NCBI GenBank assembly: GCA_937888715.1
Contig: CALARU010000259.1
Coordinates: 1 to 49,378, forward strand
Source of the DNA: an uncultured Planctomycetaceae bacterium
Lineage (GTDB): Bacteria; Planctomycetota; Planctomycetia; Gemmatales; Gemmataceae
Length of the DNA stretch: 49,378 bases
Reading direction: 5' to 3'
A program made the translations under genes and the position numbers. Positions 9,351 through 17,459 of the stretch are shown here, one piece after another. Position 1 is the first letter of the stretch. Each line of letters begins with the position of its first letter. The notes beneath the pieces were generated by a model that searched no databases, was not told where the DNA came from, and saw nothing but the letters and a program-made list of their open reading frames with translations.

Positions 9351-9544
9351 AGTTTCATTTCATTAAGTAGTTATGGGCAGATAGTGAAAATCCTGCCCTG
9401 CAATAGAGAATGTATCTGTAAATGAAGGATTTTTCCACAAGATTTAAGCATTCGGCAGAATATTTATTCCAAGCTTGACAAGTTGCAAATCACAGGCAAT
9501 ATACATTTGTACATTTATCTTCGTTTTACCGCAGAGAAGCAACC

Positions 9545-10846
9545 ATGCCTCCGGGCTTGCATCATTTGGAATTTTCACCCATCGTTCATCTTGATGTTGA
9601 TGCGTTCTTCGCTTCCATTGAGCAGCGCGATGACCCTAAATTAAAGGGTATTCCTGTTGCTGTGGGCACTGGCGTGGTTGCTAGTTGCAGTTACGAAGCA
9701 AAGCGCGATGGCATTAAAACGGGCATGCGACTTTCCGAAGCTAGGCAACTTTGTAAATCTTTACGGGTTGTTCCCGGGGATCATAGGCGTTACGAAATAG
9801 CAGGCAGACAAATTCTGGGAATTTGCAAAGAACATTCCAGCGCAGTTGAAATGGCCTCCTTAGATGATCTTTACATGCAGCTTGCACAAACAGGCCCCGC
9901 AGAACGCCAACAAATTGCAACCGCATTACGCGAACAGATCTTCCAAGAAGTCGGCCTGAAAGTTTCCATGGGCATGGGAAACAACAAAATGATTGCCAAT
10001 GTTGCAACCCACCATGCCAAAGAACTTCGCATCTCATCGCAACGAAAAACATCGTCCCGATGGATCCCTGGAACCTCTATTCTTGCTGAAACAAAGCACT
10101 TTTCGCCCGTGGTCGCAGTGTTGCCAGGCAATGAAAAAAATTACATCAGCCCCTGGCCCGTCGAAATTCTTCCCACCGTTGGATCTGTAGGCAAAGAAAA
10201 ATTCATGCGCCTGAATGTTACTCGAGTTGCAGAAGTTGCTGCGCTTCCCCTTGAAGTTCTTTGTGCCATGTTTCAAAAGCGCGGCCCCATTCTTCGCAAT
10301 TATTCTTTGGGAAACGACTCAAGGCCGCTACTGACTTCACGAAACCCAGATTCTATTTCCAGATGCACCAGCTTTAATCCGCCCACCGCAGATCAGGCTT
10401 TTCTTGACGCCATGCTTGCACATCTTCTTGAACGGGCCATCTCTTGGATGCGTTTCAACAAACTCGCTACGCGTTGCCTGAAAATTCATCTCCGCTATGG
10501 CGATCTTAAAGATGCCCACAACCACCTAAATTTCAAAACAGCTTGCGACTCTGATACGCTTTTGCATCAGGTTGCAAAAGAAAAACTAATCTCATTATTT
10601 ACACGCAGACTTCCCCTACGGCTTTTAGGCGTGGAACTCGCGCAGCTCGAACCTGCATCTGCATCCAATCTACTTTTCATCGATCCAGAGAAAGAACGCG
10701 CAGATAGGCTTGCTAAATGCAAAGAAGACATTCGATCAAGATTCGGTTTCATGGCAGTAACCCTTGGCAGTTCTCTAGTCTTAGCTAAAGACTTAAGCCA
10801 TGACAGAGATAATTTCAAATTAAGAACTCCGTGCCTGACAAGGTGA
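9545..10846 (+). CDS. dinB: DNA polymerase IV-like Y-family polymerase
   Basis: A translesion DNA polymerase of the DinB family, 433 residues (family about 350-420). The first catalytic Asp and steric-gate region are in HLDVDAFFASIEQRDDP (Asp17). The second catalytic motif reads SLDD (105-108) where the family has SLDE, a Glu-to-Asp change at a metal ligand. The palm/fingers pattern VASCSYEAKRDGIKTGM is typical. A little-finger domain follows about residue 290, and the C-terminus has an extra basic tail. Transcribed away from tex. The ribosome binding site is weak (AGAGAAGC). It is probably active but the altered motif deserves testing; ImuB, an inactive relative, is less likely because the first Asp and the steric gate are kept. 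Confidence 0.88.
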   Translation: MPPGLHHLEFSPIVHLDVDAFFASIEQRDDPKLKGIPVAVGTGVVASCSYEAKRDGIKTGMRLSEARQLCKSLRVVPGDHRRYEIAGRQILGICKEHSSAVEMASLDDLYMQLAQTGPAERQQIATALREQIFQEVGLKVSMGMGNNKMIANVATHHAKELRISSQRKTSSRWIPGTSILAETKHFSPVVAVLPGNEKNYISPWPVEILPTVGSVGKEKFMRLNVTRVAEVAALPLEVLCAMFQKRGPILRNYSLGNDSRPLLTSRNPDSISRCTSFNPPTADQAFLDAMLAHLLERAISWMRFNKLATRCLKIHLRYGDLKDAHNHLNFKTACDSDTLLHQVAKEKLISLFTRRLPLRLLGVELAQLEPASASNLLFIDPEKERADRLAKCKEDIRSRFGFMAVTLGSSLVLAKDLSHDRDNFKLRTPCLTR

Positions 10847-10891
10847 CCAAATCAGTTTGATTCATTACAATCAGCAAGAGGAGAAAACATC

Positions 10892-11809
10892 TTGCTGAAA
10901 GAATGGGCTGGAAATTCTGGAATAATCGTAGTGAACAAACCCAAAGGCATGTCTTCACGCACAGCGGTGGATCATGTACAGACATGGTTTGCTGAAAAAA
11001 TACCCACTGGGCACGCAGGCACCTTGGATCCGCTGGCAACCGGAGTTCTGGTTATTTGTTTAGGCTGGACCACGCGCTTAGTTGAATACATTCAATCGAT
11101 GAAAAAGGTTTATAAAACGGTGATCATGCTGGGCGCCAACAGTGCAACCGATGATTCCGAAGGGCCGATCGATGAAATCATGGTGGAAAGTGCCCCCACC
11201 TTGATAGAAATACAAATGGCCTTAAAGCATTTTGAAGGCGAAATACTGCAAACGCCTCCTTCAGTTTCTGCGGCAAGAGTCAACGGAAAAAGATCTTACA
11301 AACTTGCAAGAAAAGGGAAGCCTGAACTACCTCCTCCCAAAATCGTGGAAGTTTCTTCAATCCACATCATTAAATATGAATACCCTTTACTTGAATTAGA
11401 AATCACCTGTGGAAAAGGAACCTATATTCGCTCAATTGCGCGTGATTTGGGGGCGCTTATAAAAACTGGGGGATATGTTTTAGAACTCGAACGAACCTCT
11501 ATTGGCACCTTTTCCATTGCAGATTCCCTTTCCATTGATCAGCCACCAACTACTTCAGAAAAAACTATTCTCCCACAGGAACTTGCTGTTCATAGTATGC
11601 AGAAACTTTCGCTCGAAGGTTTAGTTTTAAGGTATGTACTCAATGGCACTAAAACACCGTTCACTTTCCCGAATTCACATATCTCGACAAACAATATTTA
11701 TGCAATCATGGATCCCCAAAACAAGTTCCGGGCAATCGCAGAATACAGACCCAATGACGAAGTTCTAAAACCTCTGAAGGTTTTCCCCTTTCTTGATCCA
11801 AACAATTAA
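10892..11809 (+). CDS. truB: tRNA pseudouridine(55) synthase TruB
   Basis: Makes pseudouridine 55 in the T loop of tRNAs. A 305-residue protein with the TruB core: GIIVVNKPKGMSS near the start, the catalytic Asp46 in GHAGTLDPLATGVL (40-53), the KxYK motif MKKVYKTVIMLG, and RVNGKRSYKLAR. The start is a TTG at 10892, chosen because AAGAGGAG at 10876-10883 sits 8 bases before it and no ATG or GTG stands between it and the conserved GIIVVNKP. It lies 45 bases after dinB. The C-terminal part from about residue 230 is less conserved. Confidence 0.95.
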   Translation: MLKEWAGNSGIIVVNKPKGMSSRTAVDHVQTWFAEKIPTGHAGTLDPLATGVLVICLGWTTRLVEYIQSMKKVYKTVIMLGANSATDDSEGPIDEIMVESAPTLIEIQMALKHFEGEILQTPPSVSAARVNGKRSYKLARKGKPELPPPKIVEVSSIHIIKYEYPLLELEITCGKGTYIRSIARDLGALIKTGGYVLELERTSIGTFSIADSLSIDQPPTTSEKTILPQELAVHSMQKLSLEGLVLRYVLNGTKTPFTFPNSHISTNNIYAIMDPQNKFRAIAEYRPNDEVLKPLKVFPFLDPNN

Positions 11810-11890
11810 TCCGTTTAGCCCGATATTATGTATCGCCACAAAGCATAGGTAAGATTAAGATGACGAGACCTTAATTCTTGGAGACTAATC

Positions 11891-12865
11891 ATGACAAATA
11901 AAATCCGATTAAAAACTTATGCACTCGCATCACTAAGCATGATTGCTGCTGTGATGTTTTTCAACATTCAACTCAGCGCCCAAACCAACCCAGAAGACAA
12001 GAACATGAAAGAACAGCCATTGCCTTTCGACCCTGAACAATCAATGAAATATTTGAAAGAAATATGCGATATCGGCACAAGAATCAGCGGTTCCGAAGGG
12101 ATCGTAAAACAAAGAGTCTTGATAAAAAAGCATTTCGAAGCCCTGGGAGCTAAGGTTTTGGAACAGGAATTCAAAGCTATCCAGAAAAGTACGGGAAGGC
12201 CCACCCCCATGGTAAACATGGTCATCACTTGGCATCCCACAGTTCGGGAACGAGTAATCCTCTGCTCACATTTTGACACCAGACCATTTGCCGATCAGGA
12301 AACCGACCCTAAGAAACGCAAAGGAACATTCATCAGCGCAAATGATGGGGCATCGGGAGTTGCCCTTTTAATGGAAATGGGTAGGCACATGAAAAAGTTG
12401 AACTGCAATATAGGAGTGGACTTCGTGTTTTTTGATGGCGAAGAATTTGTATTCGATCCAGATGATGAATACTTTTTCGGTTCGAAACATTTTGCCCGAG
12501 AAGCCCGCAAAAACACCCAGACTATTAAATATCGTTCCGCTGTTCTACTTGATATGGTTGCAGGAAAAGATGCTAAATTCCCAATCGAACAAAACTCTTG
12601 GTGGAAAGCAGGCGCAGTTGTTCGCGAAGTCTGGGCCGCCGCCAACGAACTTAAAATAGAATCATTCAAACTCAACGAATTCAGCCGGGTTGCAGTTGAT
12701 GATGATCACACAGCTTTAAACAATGGTGGTATTCCAGCAATCGACATCATTGATTTTGATTACAAACACTGGCACAAGCTTTCAGATACTCCGGAACAAT
12801 GTTCGGGAGAAACCATGGCAGGGGTTGCAAAAGTTTTAGGTAGCTGGATACAGCGCCAGCGTTAA
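11891..12865 (+). CDS. Secreted M28-family glutaminyl-peptide cyclotransferase-like enzyme
   Basis: A 324-residue zinc enzyme of the M28 fold. An N-terminal signal peptide or anchor (residues 5-30, ending LSAQ) places it outside the cytosol. The pattern follows glutaminyl cyclases, which convert N-terminal Gln to pyroglutamate: CSHFDTRPF (His127), ANDGASG (Asp152), FFDGEEF (Glu184, Glu185), a Tyr/Phe-Gly-Ser-Lys-His segment (195-200), VDDDHTAL (269-276) and HWHKLSDT (293-300), matching the DDH and WHTMDD regions of animal-type cyclases. A plain aminopeptidase of the same fold is the main alternative. The ATG at 11891 has CTTGGAG upstream (11877-11883). It lies 81 bases after truB. Confidence 0.8.
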   Translation: MTNKIRLKTYALASLSMIAAVMFFNIQLSAQTNPEDKNMKEQPLPFDPEQSMKYLKEICDIGTRISGSEGIVKQRVLIKKHFEALGAKVLEQEFKAIQKSTGRPTPMVNMVITWHPTVRERVILCSHFDTRPFADQETDPKKRKGTFISANDGASGVALLMEMGRHMKKLNCNIGVDFVFFDGEEFVFDPDDEYFFGSKHFAREARKNTQTIKYRSAVLLDMVAGKDAKFPIEQNSWWKAGAVVREVWAAANELKIESFKLNEFSRVAVDDDHTALNNGGIPAIDIIDFDYKHWHKLSDTPEQCSGETMAGVAKVLGSWIQRQR

Positions 12866-12906
12866 ATTTAATCTTTTTTATTCCAGCCATCTACACAAGG
12901 TGCATC

Positions 12907-13440
12907 ATGGAAAACAGTCAGATTCTTGCAGGCGCTGCCATTTGCACCGTTCTTATATGGCTCGGATTTGTCAGTTTCAAATCTCATTTCAATACTGTTT
13001 TATTTTTAACAACCCCAGACCCCACACAAAACTTCATACCTTATCAAATCCGCTTATGCAGGCTAATTGGCGGATTCTTCATGATTCTTTTAGCACTCAT
13101 GCTGGTCTTTGCAATGATCTACCTTGAAGAACCCGCACAGTATTTAGCCGACCTCCGGGATCACTCGGAAGAATCTAAAACAAAACTTGTCTACACTGCA
13201 GAACAACTCAACTTTGCAACCCGTTATGCTTTATTCTGGATAAGCTTTTTAATCGTGCTTTTCCTTTTAATATCAACCAGCAGCATCGATGCGATATTTT
13301 CTTGGAGATACCAGAAACAATTACGCGAATCGGTTGCAGCACTCAAAACTTTCGGATTAAATAGCAAAAACTCCGCCGATATTGACAACGAGGAAAATCA
13401 TCCGCCTTTTATGGATCAGCAATTCCACAACGAAAACTAA
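12907..13440 (+). CDS. Three-helix membrane protein, unknown function
   Basis: A 177-residue protein with three probable membrane helices (about residues 6-24, 54-78 and 108-130), a loop rich in charged residues between the second and third, and a soluble acidic C-terminal tail of about 45 residues. I do not recognise the family. AAGGTG sits just before the ATG. It lies 41 bases after the M28 gene and 17 bases before the acyltransferase fusion, so it is probably in the same transcript; a link with lipid metabolism is only a guess from position. Confidence 0.75.
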   Translation: MENSQILAGAAICTVLIWLGFVSFKSHFNTVLFLTTPDPTQNFIPYQIRLCRLIGGFFMILLALMLVFAMIYLEEPAQYLADLRDHSEESKTKLVYTAEQLNFATRYALFWISFLIVLFLLISTSSIDAIFSWRYQKQLRESVAALKTFGLNSKNSADIDNEENHPPFMDQQFHNEN

Positions 13441-13457
13441 TTGGTAAACAAGCAAAC

Positions 13458-16091
13458 ATGGTCGCAACAATTCTTTCTTTTTTCATGCGTTTACTTTTAA
13501 GAATGCGCTACAGCTTTACAATTAATGGAATTGCACATTTAAGCGAGAAAAAAAAAGGGACATTGATTCTGCCCAATCACCCAGCCTATACCGAACCAAT
13601 CATTTTGTTTTCCTTGTTATCACAATATCTAGCGCCCAGACCTCTGGTATATGAAACCTATTATCGAAACCGTTTCATCAAACCTTTCATGCTTTTGTTC
13701 AATGCATTGGAAGTACCAGACATGGAAAAAATCAGCCTGTCTGCAAAGCAAAAAGCTCAAGAAGCAATTCAAAATCTTGTAGTGGGACTGCAGAAAGGTG
13801 AAAACTTTATCATCTGGCCATCAGGCAAACTACAAAGAAAAGGATTGGAATCACTGGGCGGAAATTCAGGCGTCAGCGATATCTTGAAAATTTCTCCCGA
13901 TGCGAATGTTTTATTAATTCGAACAACAGGTTTATGGGGCAGCAGATTTAGCCATGCGTTTTCAGGCAATCGACCAAACCTGATTTCGGAATTACTTTAC
14001 TGCACGCTGCTTCTTATTTTAAACCTTTTATTTTTCATGCCCAAAAGAAAAATCACCATTACGATCGAACCACTTAATGCCACGAAATTAGCACCCTTTG
14101 AAAAGTCTAAAGTAAACCTTCATCTTGAAAATTGGTACAACCTTGATGCCAACACGACACCTGTTTATCGCCCCTACCACTTCTTATTATTTAGCCAAAC
14201 AAAAATCTTTCCGCCACTTGAACTCAATGAAAACATTACTGTACATAATATTTACCCCGATCTATTAAAAAGAGAAGTAATCCAAATCATCAAGGAAAAA
14301 TTTCCCGAAGTTATCGTAGACGAAAACACCGATCCAAATTCTGAATTAGATTCTCTCGGCCTTGATAGTATTCAAAGATTAGAACTGCTGATTCATCTAG
14401 AGCAACATTTCAAGTTTAATGGAAGCACGGTACCTAACACCCTAGATGACTTATACCTTTTATGTTCAGGAAAATCAAAAACATCCACACCGATCAAAGT
14501 CCCCAAGGAATGGAACGAAAGCTTCAGAATAAAGCCGGAAAGTGAGATCTTGGGAAACACGGTCCTTGATTCATTTATTTTGCGTGTGATGAAATCACCA
14601 AACCAAATTGCTCTCATTGATGATACATCAGGCATGCTAACTTACCGAAAATTATTTTTAGCATCTCTGGTGATTGCAAAAATCATTGAAAAGGATCCTG
14701 CGAAGCATGTGGGAATTTTACTACCCGCAAGTGCGGGGGGATTTATATCATATTTTGCCTGCTTAATTGCAAATAAAACACCTGTTTTACTAAATTGGAC
14801 TACTGGGCCTGCCAATCTGCAACATGCAATAAACTTCCTTGGGATAAAAATAATATTAACTTCACAACGCTTCATCGACCGGGTTGGAATTTCGATTGAA
14901 GATGCTCAATTTGTTTATTTAGAACAAGCCAAAGGTAAAACTAGTTATCCAACGCTTTTAAATTGCATGATCCAATCTTATTTCCCGAATGGTCTTCTTA
15001 AAAAATGCAAACACACAACTAAAACAGATTCAATTGCTGCAATTCTATTCACAAGCGGTTCAGAAAAACGCCCGAAGGCCGTACCTTTAACTCATAACAA
15101 CCTGATTTCAAACCATAAAAGTGGTACACCTTTTCTTGAACTTACTTCTCAAGACACCGTTCTATCTTTTCTACCACCCTTTCACAGTTTCGGCCTTTCC
15201 GTAACAGGCATACTGCCGATATTGCTGGGAATGAGAATTGTTTACCACCCAGACCCAACCGATGCTTCCACCTTAGCTGCCAAACTAAAAGCCTACGGAG
15301 TAACACTGCTCATTGGAACACCCACCTTCTTAGCACACATTCTCGATAAAGCATCAAACGAAACATTAGATAAATTAAGGCTAATCATATCAGGGGCGGA
15401 AAAATGCCCTGCAGCAGTTTTTGAACTAGCACAAAAAGTTGCACCGAATGCCAAATTGCTTGAAGGATATGGCATCACCGAATGCTCGCCAGTGGTTGCA
15501 GTCAACCCACCAAATTTCCAAAAAAGAGATTCCGTTGGTAAGCCGCTACCTGGAGTCGAGGTTTTAATTCTTGAATTGGAAACCGATAGGGTTTTGAAAA
15601 AAAATGAAACAGGAATGCTTCATGTTTCAGGCCCTACTATTTTTAACGGGTACCTTGGCGAAGAAGGAACCCCTCCCTTTAAGTTTATCAACAATCAAAA
15701 CTGGTACATCACAGGCGACCTTGTAATGGAAGATGATGACGGTTATTTATTTTTCAAGGGAAGATTAAAACGCTTTATTAAAGTAGGTGGCGAAATGATT
15801 TCATTACCAGCACTGGAAGAAGTGTTTTCAGCACTATTTCCCCCTGACGAAAACGGCCCCATAGTTGCAATTGAAGGCATTGAAAAAGATAATCGTAAAT
15901 ATGTTTATTTATTTAATCGTAATCAAATGGATGTATCAGAAGCCAACCGCCTGCTACAAGATGCAGGATTCCGAGGTATCATGCGAATTGACAAAGTAGT
16001 AAAAACAAATGAAATCCCTGTATTAGGAACAGGAAAAACAAATTACCGAAACCTTAGAGAACAAATTGAAAAAGAAATCAAAGGGAGCTAA
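13458..16091 (+). CDS. Fused PlsC-like acyltransferase, acyl carrier domain and AMP-dependent acyl ligase
   Basis: An 877-residue fusion. Residues 1-230 resemble 1-acylglycerol-phosphate acyltransferases: NHPAYTEP (40-47, an NHx4E form of the NHx4D catalytic motif) and WPSGK (120-124). Residues 262-337 are an acyl carrier protein domain with the phosphopantetheine site LGLDSIQRLEL (Ser304). Residues 365-877 form an acyl-adenylate ligase: FTSGSEKRPKAVPLTH (531-546), GYGITECSPV, YITGDLV, GRLKRFIKVGGEM and the final-lysine region LGTGKTNY. Such an enzyme could activate a free fatty acid, load it on its own carrier domain and transfer it to a lysophospholipid, like Aas with a built-in carrier. 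It ends 3 bases from convergent hisA. Confidence 0.87.
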   Translation: MVATILSFFMRLLLRMRYSFTINGIAHLSEKKKGTLILPNHPAYTEPIILFSLLSQYLAPRPLVYETYYRNRFIKPFMLLFNALEVPDMEKISLSAKQKAQEAIQNLVVGLQKGENFIIWPSGKLQRKGLESLGGNSGVSDILKISPDANVLLIRTTGLWGSRFSHAFSGNRPNLISELLYCTLLLILNLLFFMPKRKITITIEPLNATKLAPFEKSKVNLHLENWYNLDANTTPVYRPYHFLLFSQTKIFPPLELNENITVHNIYPDLLKREVIQIIKEKFPEVIVDENTDPNSELDSLGLDSIQRLELLIHLEQHFKFNGSTVPNTLDDLYLLCSGKSKTSTPIKVPKEWNESFRIKPESEILGNTVLDSFILRVMKSPNQIALIDDTSGMLTYRKLFLASLVIAKIIEKDPAKHVGILLPASAGGFISYFACLIANKTPVLLNWTTGPANLQHAINFLGIKIILTSQRFIDRVGISIEDAQFVYLEQAKGKTSYPTLLNCMIQSYFPNGLLKKCKHTTKTDSIAAILFTSGSEKRPKAVPLTHNNLISNHKSGTPFLELTSQDTVLSFLPPFHSFGLSVTGILPILLGMRIVYHPDPTDASTLAAKLKAYGVTLLIGTPTFLAHILDKASNETLDKLRLIISGAEKCPAAVFELAQKVAPNAKLLEGYGITECSPVVAVNPPNFQKRDSVGKPLPGVEVLILELETDRVLKKNETGMLHVSGPTIFNGYLGEEGTPPFKFINNQNWYITGDLVMEDDDGYLFFKGRLKRFIKVGGEMISLPALEEVFSALFPPDENGPIVAIEGIEKDNRKYVYLFNRNQMDVSEANRLLQDAGFRGIMRIDKVVKTNEIPVLGTGKTNYRNLREQIEKEIKGS

Positions 16092-16094
16092 AAC

Positions 16095-16811
16095 CTAACT
16101 TCTCGCAGCTTCAAGTGCATCGGCTAAAGTCATCTTACCATCATATAGTGCCTTACCAACGATACAGGCCTTAACCCCAGCAACTTTCAGATTTTTAATA
16201 TCAGAAGAAGTTGAAACGCCCCCGGATGCAATTACAAGGGAATTAGCTTTCGATGCGAGGCGGGCGGTAGTTTCAACATTCGGGCCAGAAAGCATGCCAT
16301 CTTTTGAAATATCAGTGTAAATAATGGCAGCGAGTGGCCAATCATTTACTTTATCCAAAAATTGTTCAACGGTAATTTGAGAAACCTCTAACCAACCAGC
16401 CACAGCTATTTTCCCATCCTTGGCATCAATACCAAGTGCAATTTTACCAGGAAAAGCTATAGCCATATTGTAAAGCCATTGAGGATCTTGAATTGCTTTA
16501 GTACCAATGATGACGCGATCGATTCCCCACCTTAAAGCTTCCGAAACCGTTTTTTCATCACGAATACCACCACCTAATTCACAAGGGACTTTCACTTTAT
16601 CAAGGATACCTTTGATTGCCGTGGAATTTTCGATGCGCCCAGTTTTGGCACCATCCAAATCCACCAGATGAAGGTATTGAGCACCCTGATTAGCCCAATC
16701 CAAAGCCATCTTCCAAGGAAAATCAGAGTAAATAGTTTCCTGAGCGTAATCGCCCTGCTTCAAGCGAACACATTTACCATCACGAAGATCAATTGCGGGT
16801 ATCACCAGCAT
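16095..16811 (-). CDS. hisA: HisA, phosphoribosylformimino-AICAR ribotide isomerase
   Basis: Catalyses the Amadori rearrangement of ProFAR to PRFAR, fourth step of histidine synthesis. A 238-residue TIM barrel with half-barrel repeats: IPAIDLRDGKCVRL (catalytic Asp8), LHLVDLDGA, ELGGGIRD, GIDAKDGKIAVAGW (Asp129), YTDISKDGM and ASGGVS phosphate-binding loops. Length and active site are normal. It is the last gene of a seven-gene minus-strand run, 27 bases after hisH. No terminator fits in the 3 bases before the opposing gene ends. Confidence 0.97.
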   Translation of the reverse strand: MLVIPAIDLRDGKCVRLKQGDYAQETIYSDFPWKMALDWANQGAQYLHLVDLDGAKTGRIENSTAIKGILDKVKVPCELGGGIRDEKTVSEALRWGIDRVIIGTKAIQDPQWLYNMAIAFPGKIALGIDAKDGKIAVAGWLEVSQITVEQFLDKVNDWPLAAIIYTDISKDGMLSGPNVETTARLASKANSLVIASGGVSTSSDIKNLKVAGVKACIVGKALYDGKMTLADALEAARS

Positions 16812-16838
16812 AAAAGCCTCATTTAAAAAGAGTATATT

Positions 16839-17459
16839 CTAAGAGAGTTCGGCAAAATGCTTCAGCATTTGCAATCCAACGCCCTGGCTTTTTTCAGGAT
16901 GAAACTGCGTTGCAATCCGGCGGTCATCACCTACTGCAGCCGCAAAAGGTAGGGGATAATTTGCATAAGCAGCAATGACATCCGCATTTTCAGGGACTGC
17001 GAAATAAGAGTGCACAAAATAAACACCCGCGCCTTTGGAATAACTTTTAAACACCTTTAAATCTTTTTTAAGATCAAGGTGATTCCAACCCATATGCGGA
17101 ATCTTAAGGCCAACAACAGGTGAAAACTTTACTACATCGCCTTTATAAAAACCTAAGCCACGATGCTTCCCATCTTCATAACAATTTTCAAAAAGCATTT
17201 GGAGCCCAAGACAAATACCAAAAAAAGGTTTATCTGAATTAAGATGATCAAGAATGGGTTTTTCTAGCCCTATATCTCTGATTCTACCCACAGCATCACG
17301 AATTGCGCCCACACCCGGGAGTACAAGTTTATCTGCATTTTTAATGAGAGCAGGATCTTCAGAAATAACTGCAGCAAACCCAACTTTTTCAAAAGCCTTC
17401 TGCACGCTTCGAAGATTACCCATGCCATAATCGACAATAACTATTTTGTTATTTTCCAT
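16839..17459 (-). CDS. hisH: HisH, glutamine amidotransferase subunit of IGP synthase
   Basis: Supplies ammonia to HisF to make imidazole glycerol phosphate and AICAR. A 206-residue class I glutaminase with VDYGMGNLRSV at the N-terminus, VLPGVGA, the nucleophile Cys83 in GICLGLQMLFE, and the His187/Glu189 pair in FHPEKSQ. All catalytic residues are present. Its start overlaps the end of the RND gene by 11 bases, implying translational coupling. Its partner hisF is not in this window. Confidence 0.97.
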   Translation of the reverse strand: MENNKIVIVDYGMGNLRSVQKAFEKVGFAAVISEDPALIKNADKLVLPGVGAIRDAVGRIRDIGLEKPILDHLNSDKPFFGICLGLQMLFENCYEDGKHRGLGFYKGDVVKFSPVVGLKIPHMGWNHLDLKKDLKVFKSYSKGAGVYFVHSYFAVPENADVIAAYANYPLPFAAAVGDDRRIATQFHPEKSQGVGLQMLKHFAELS

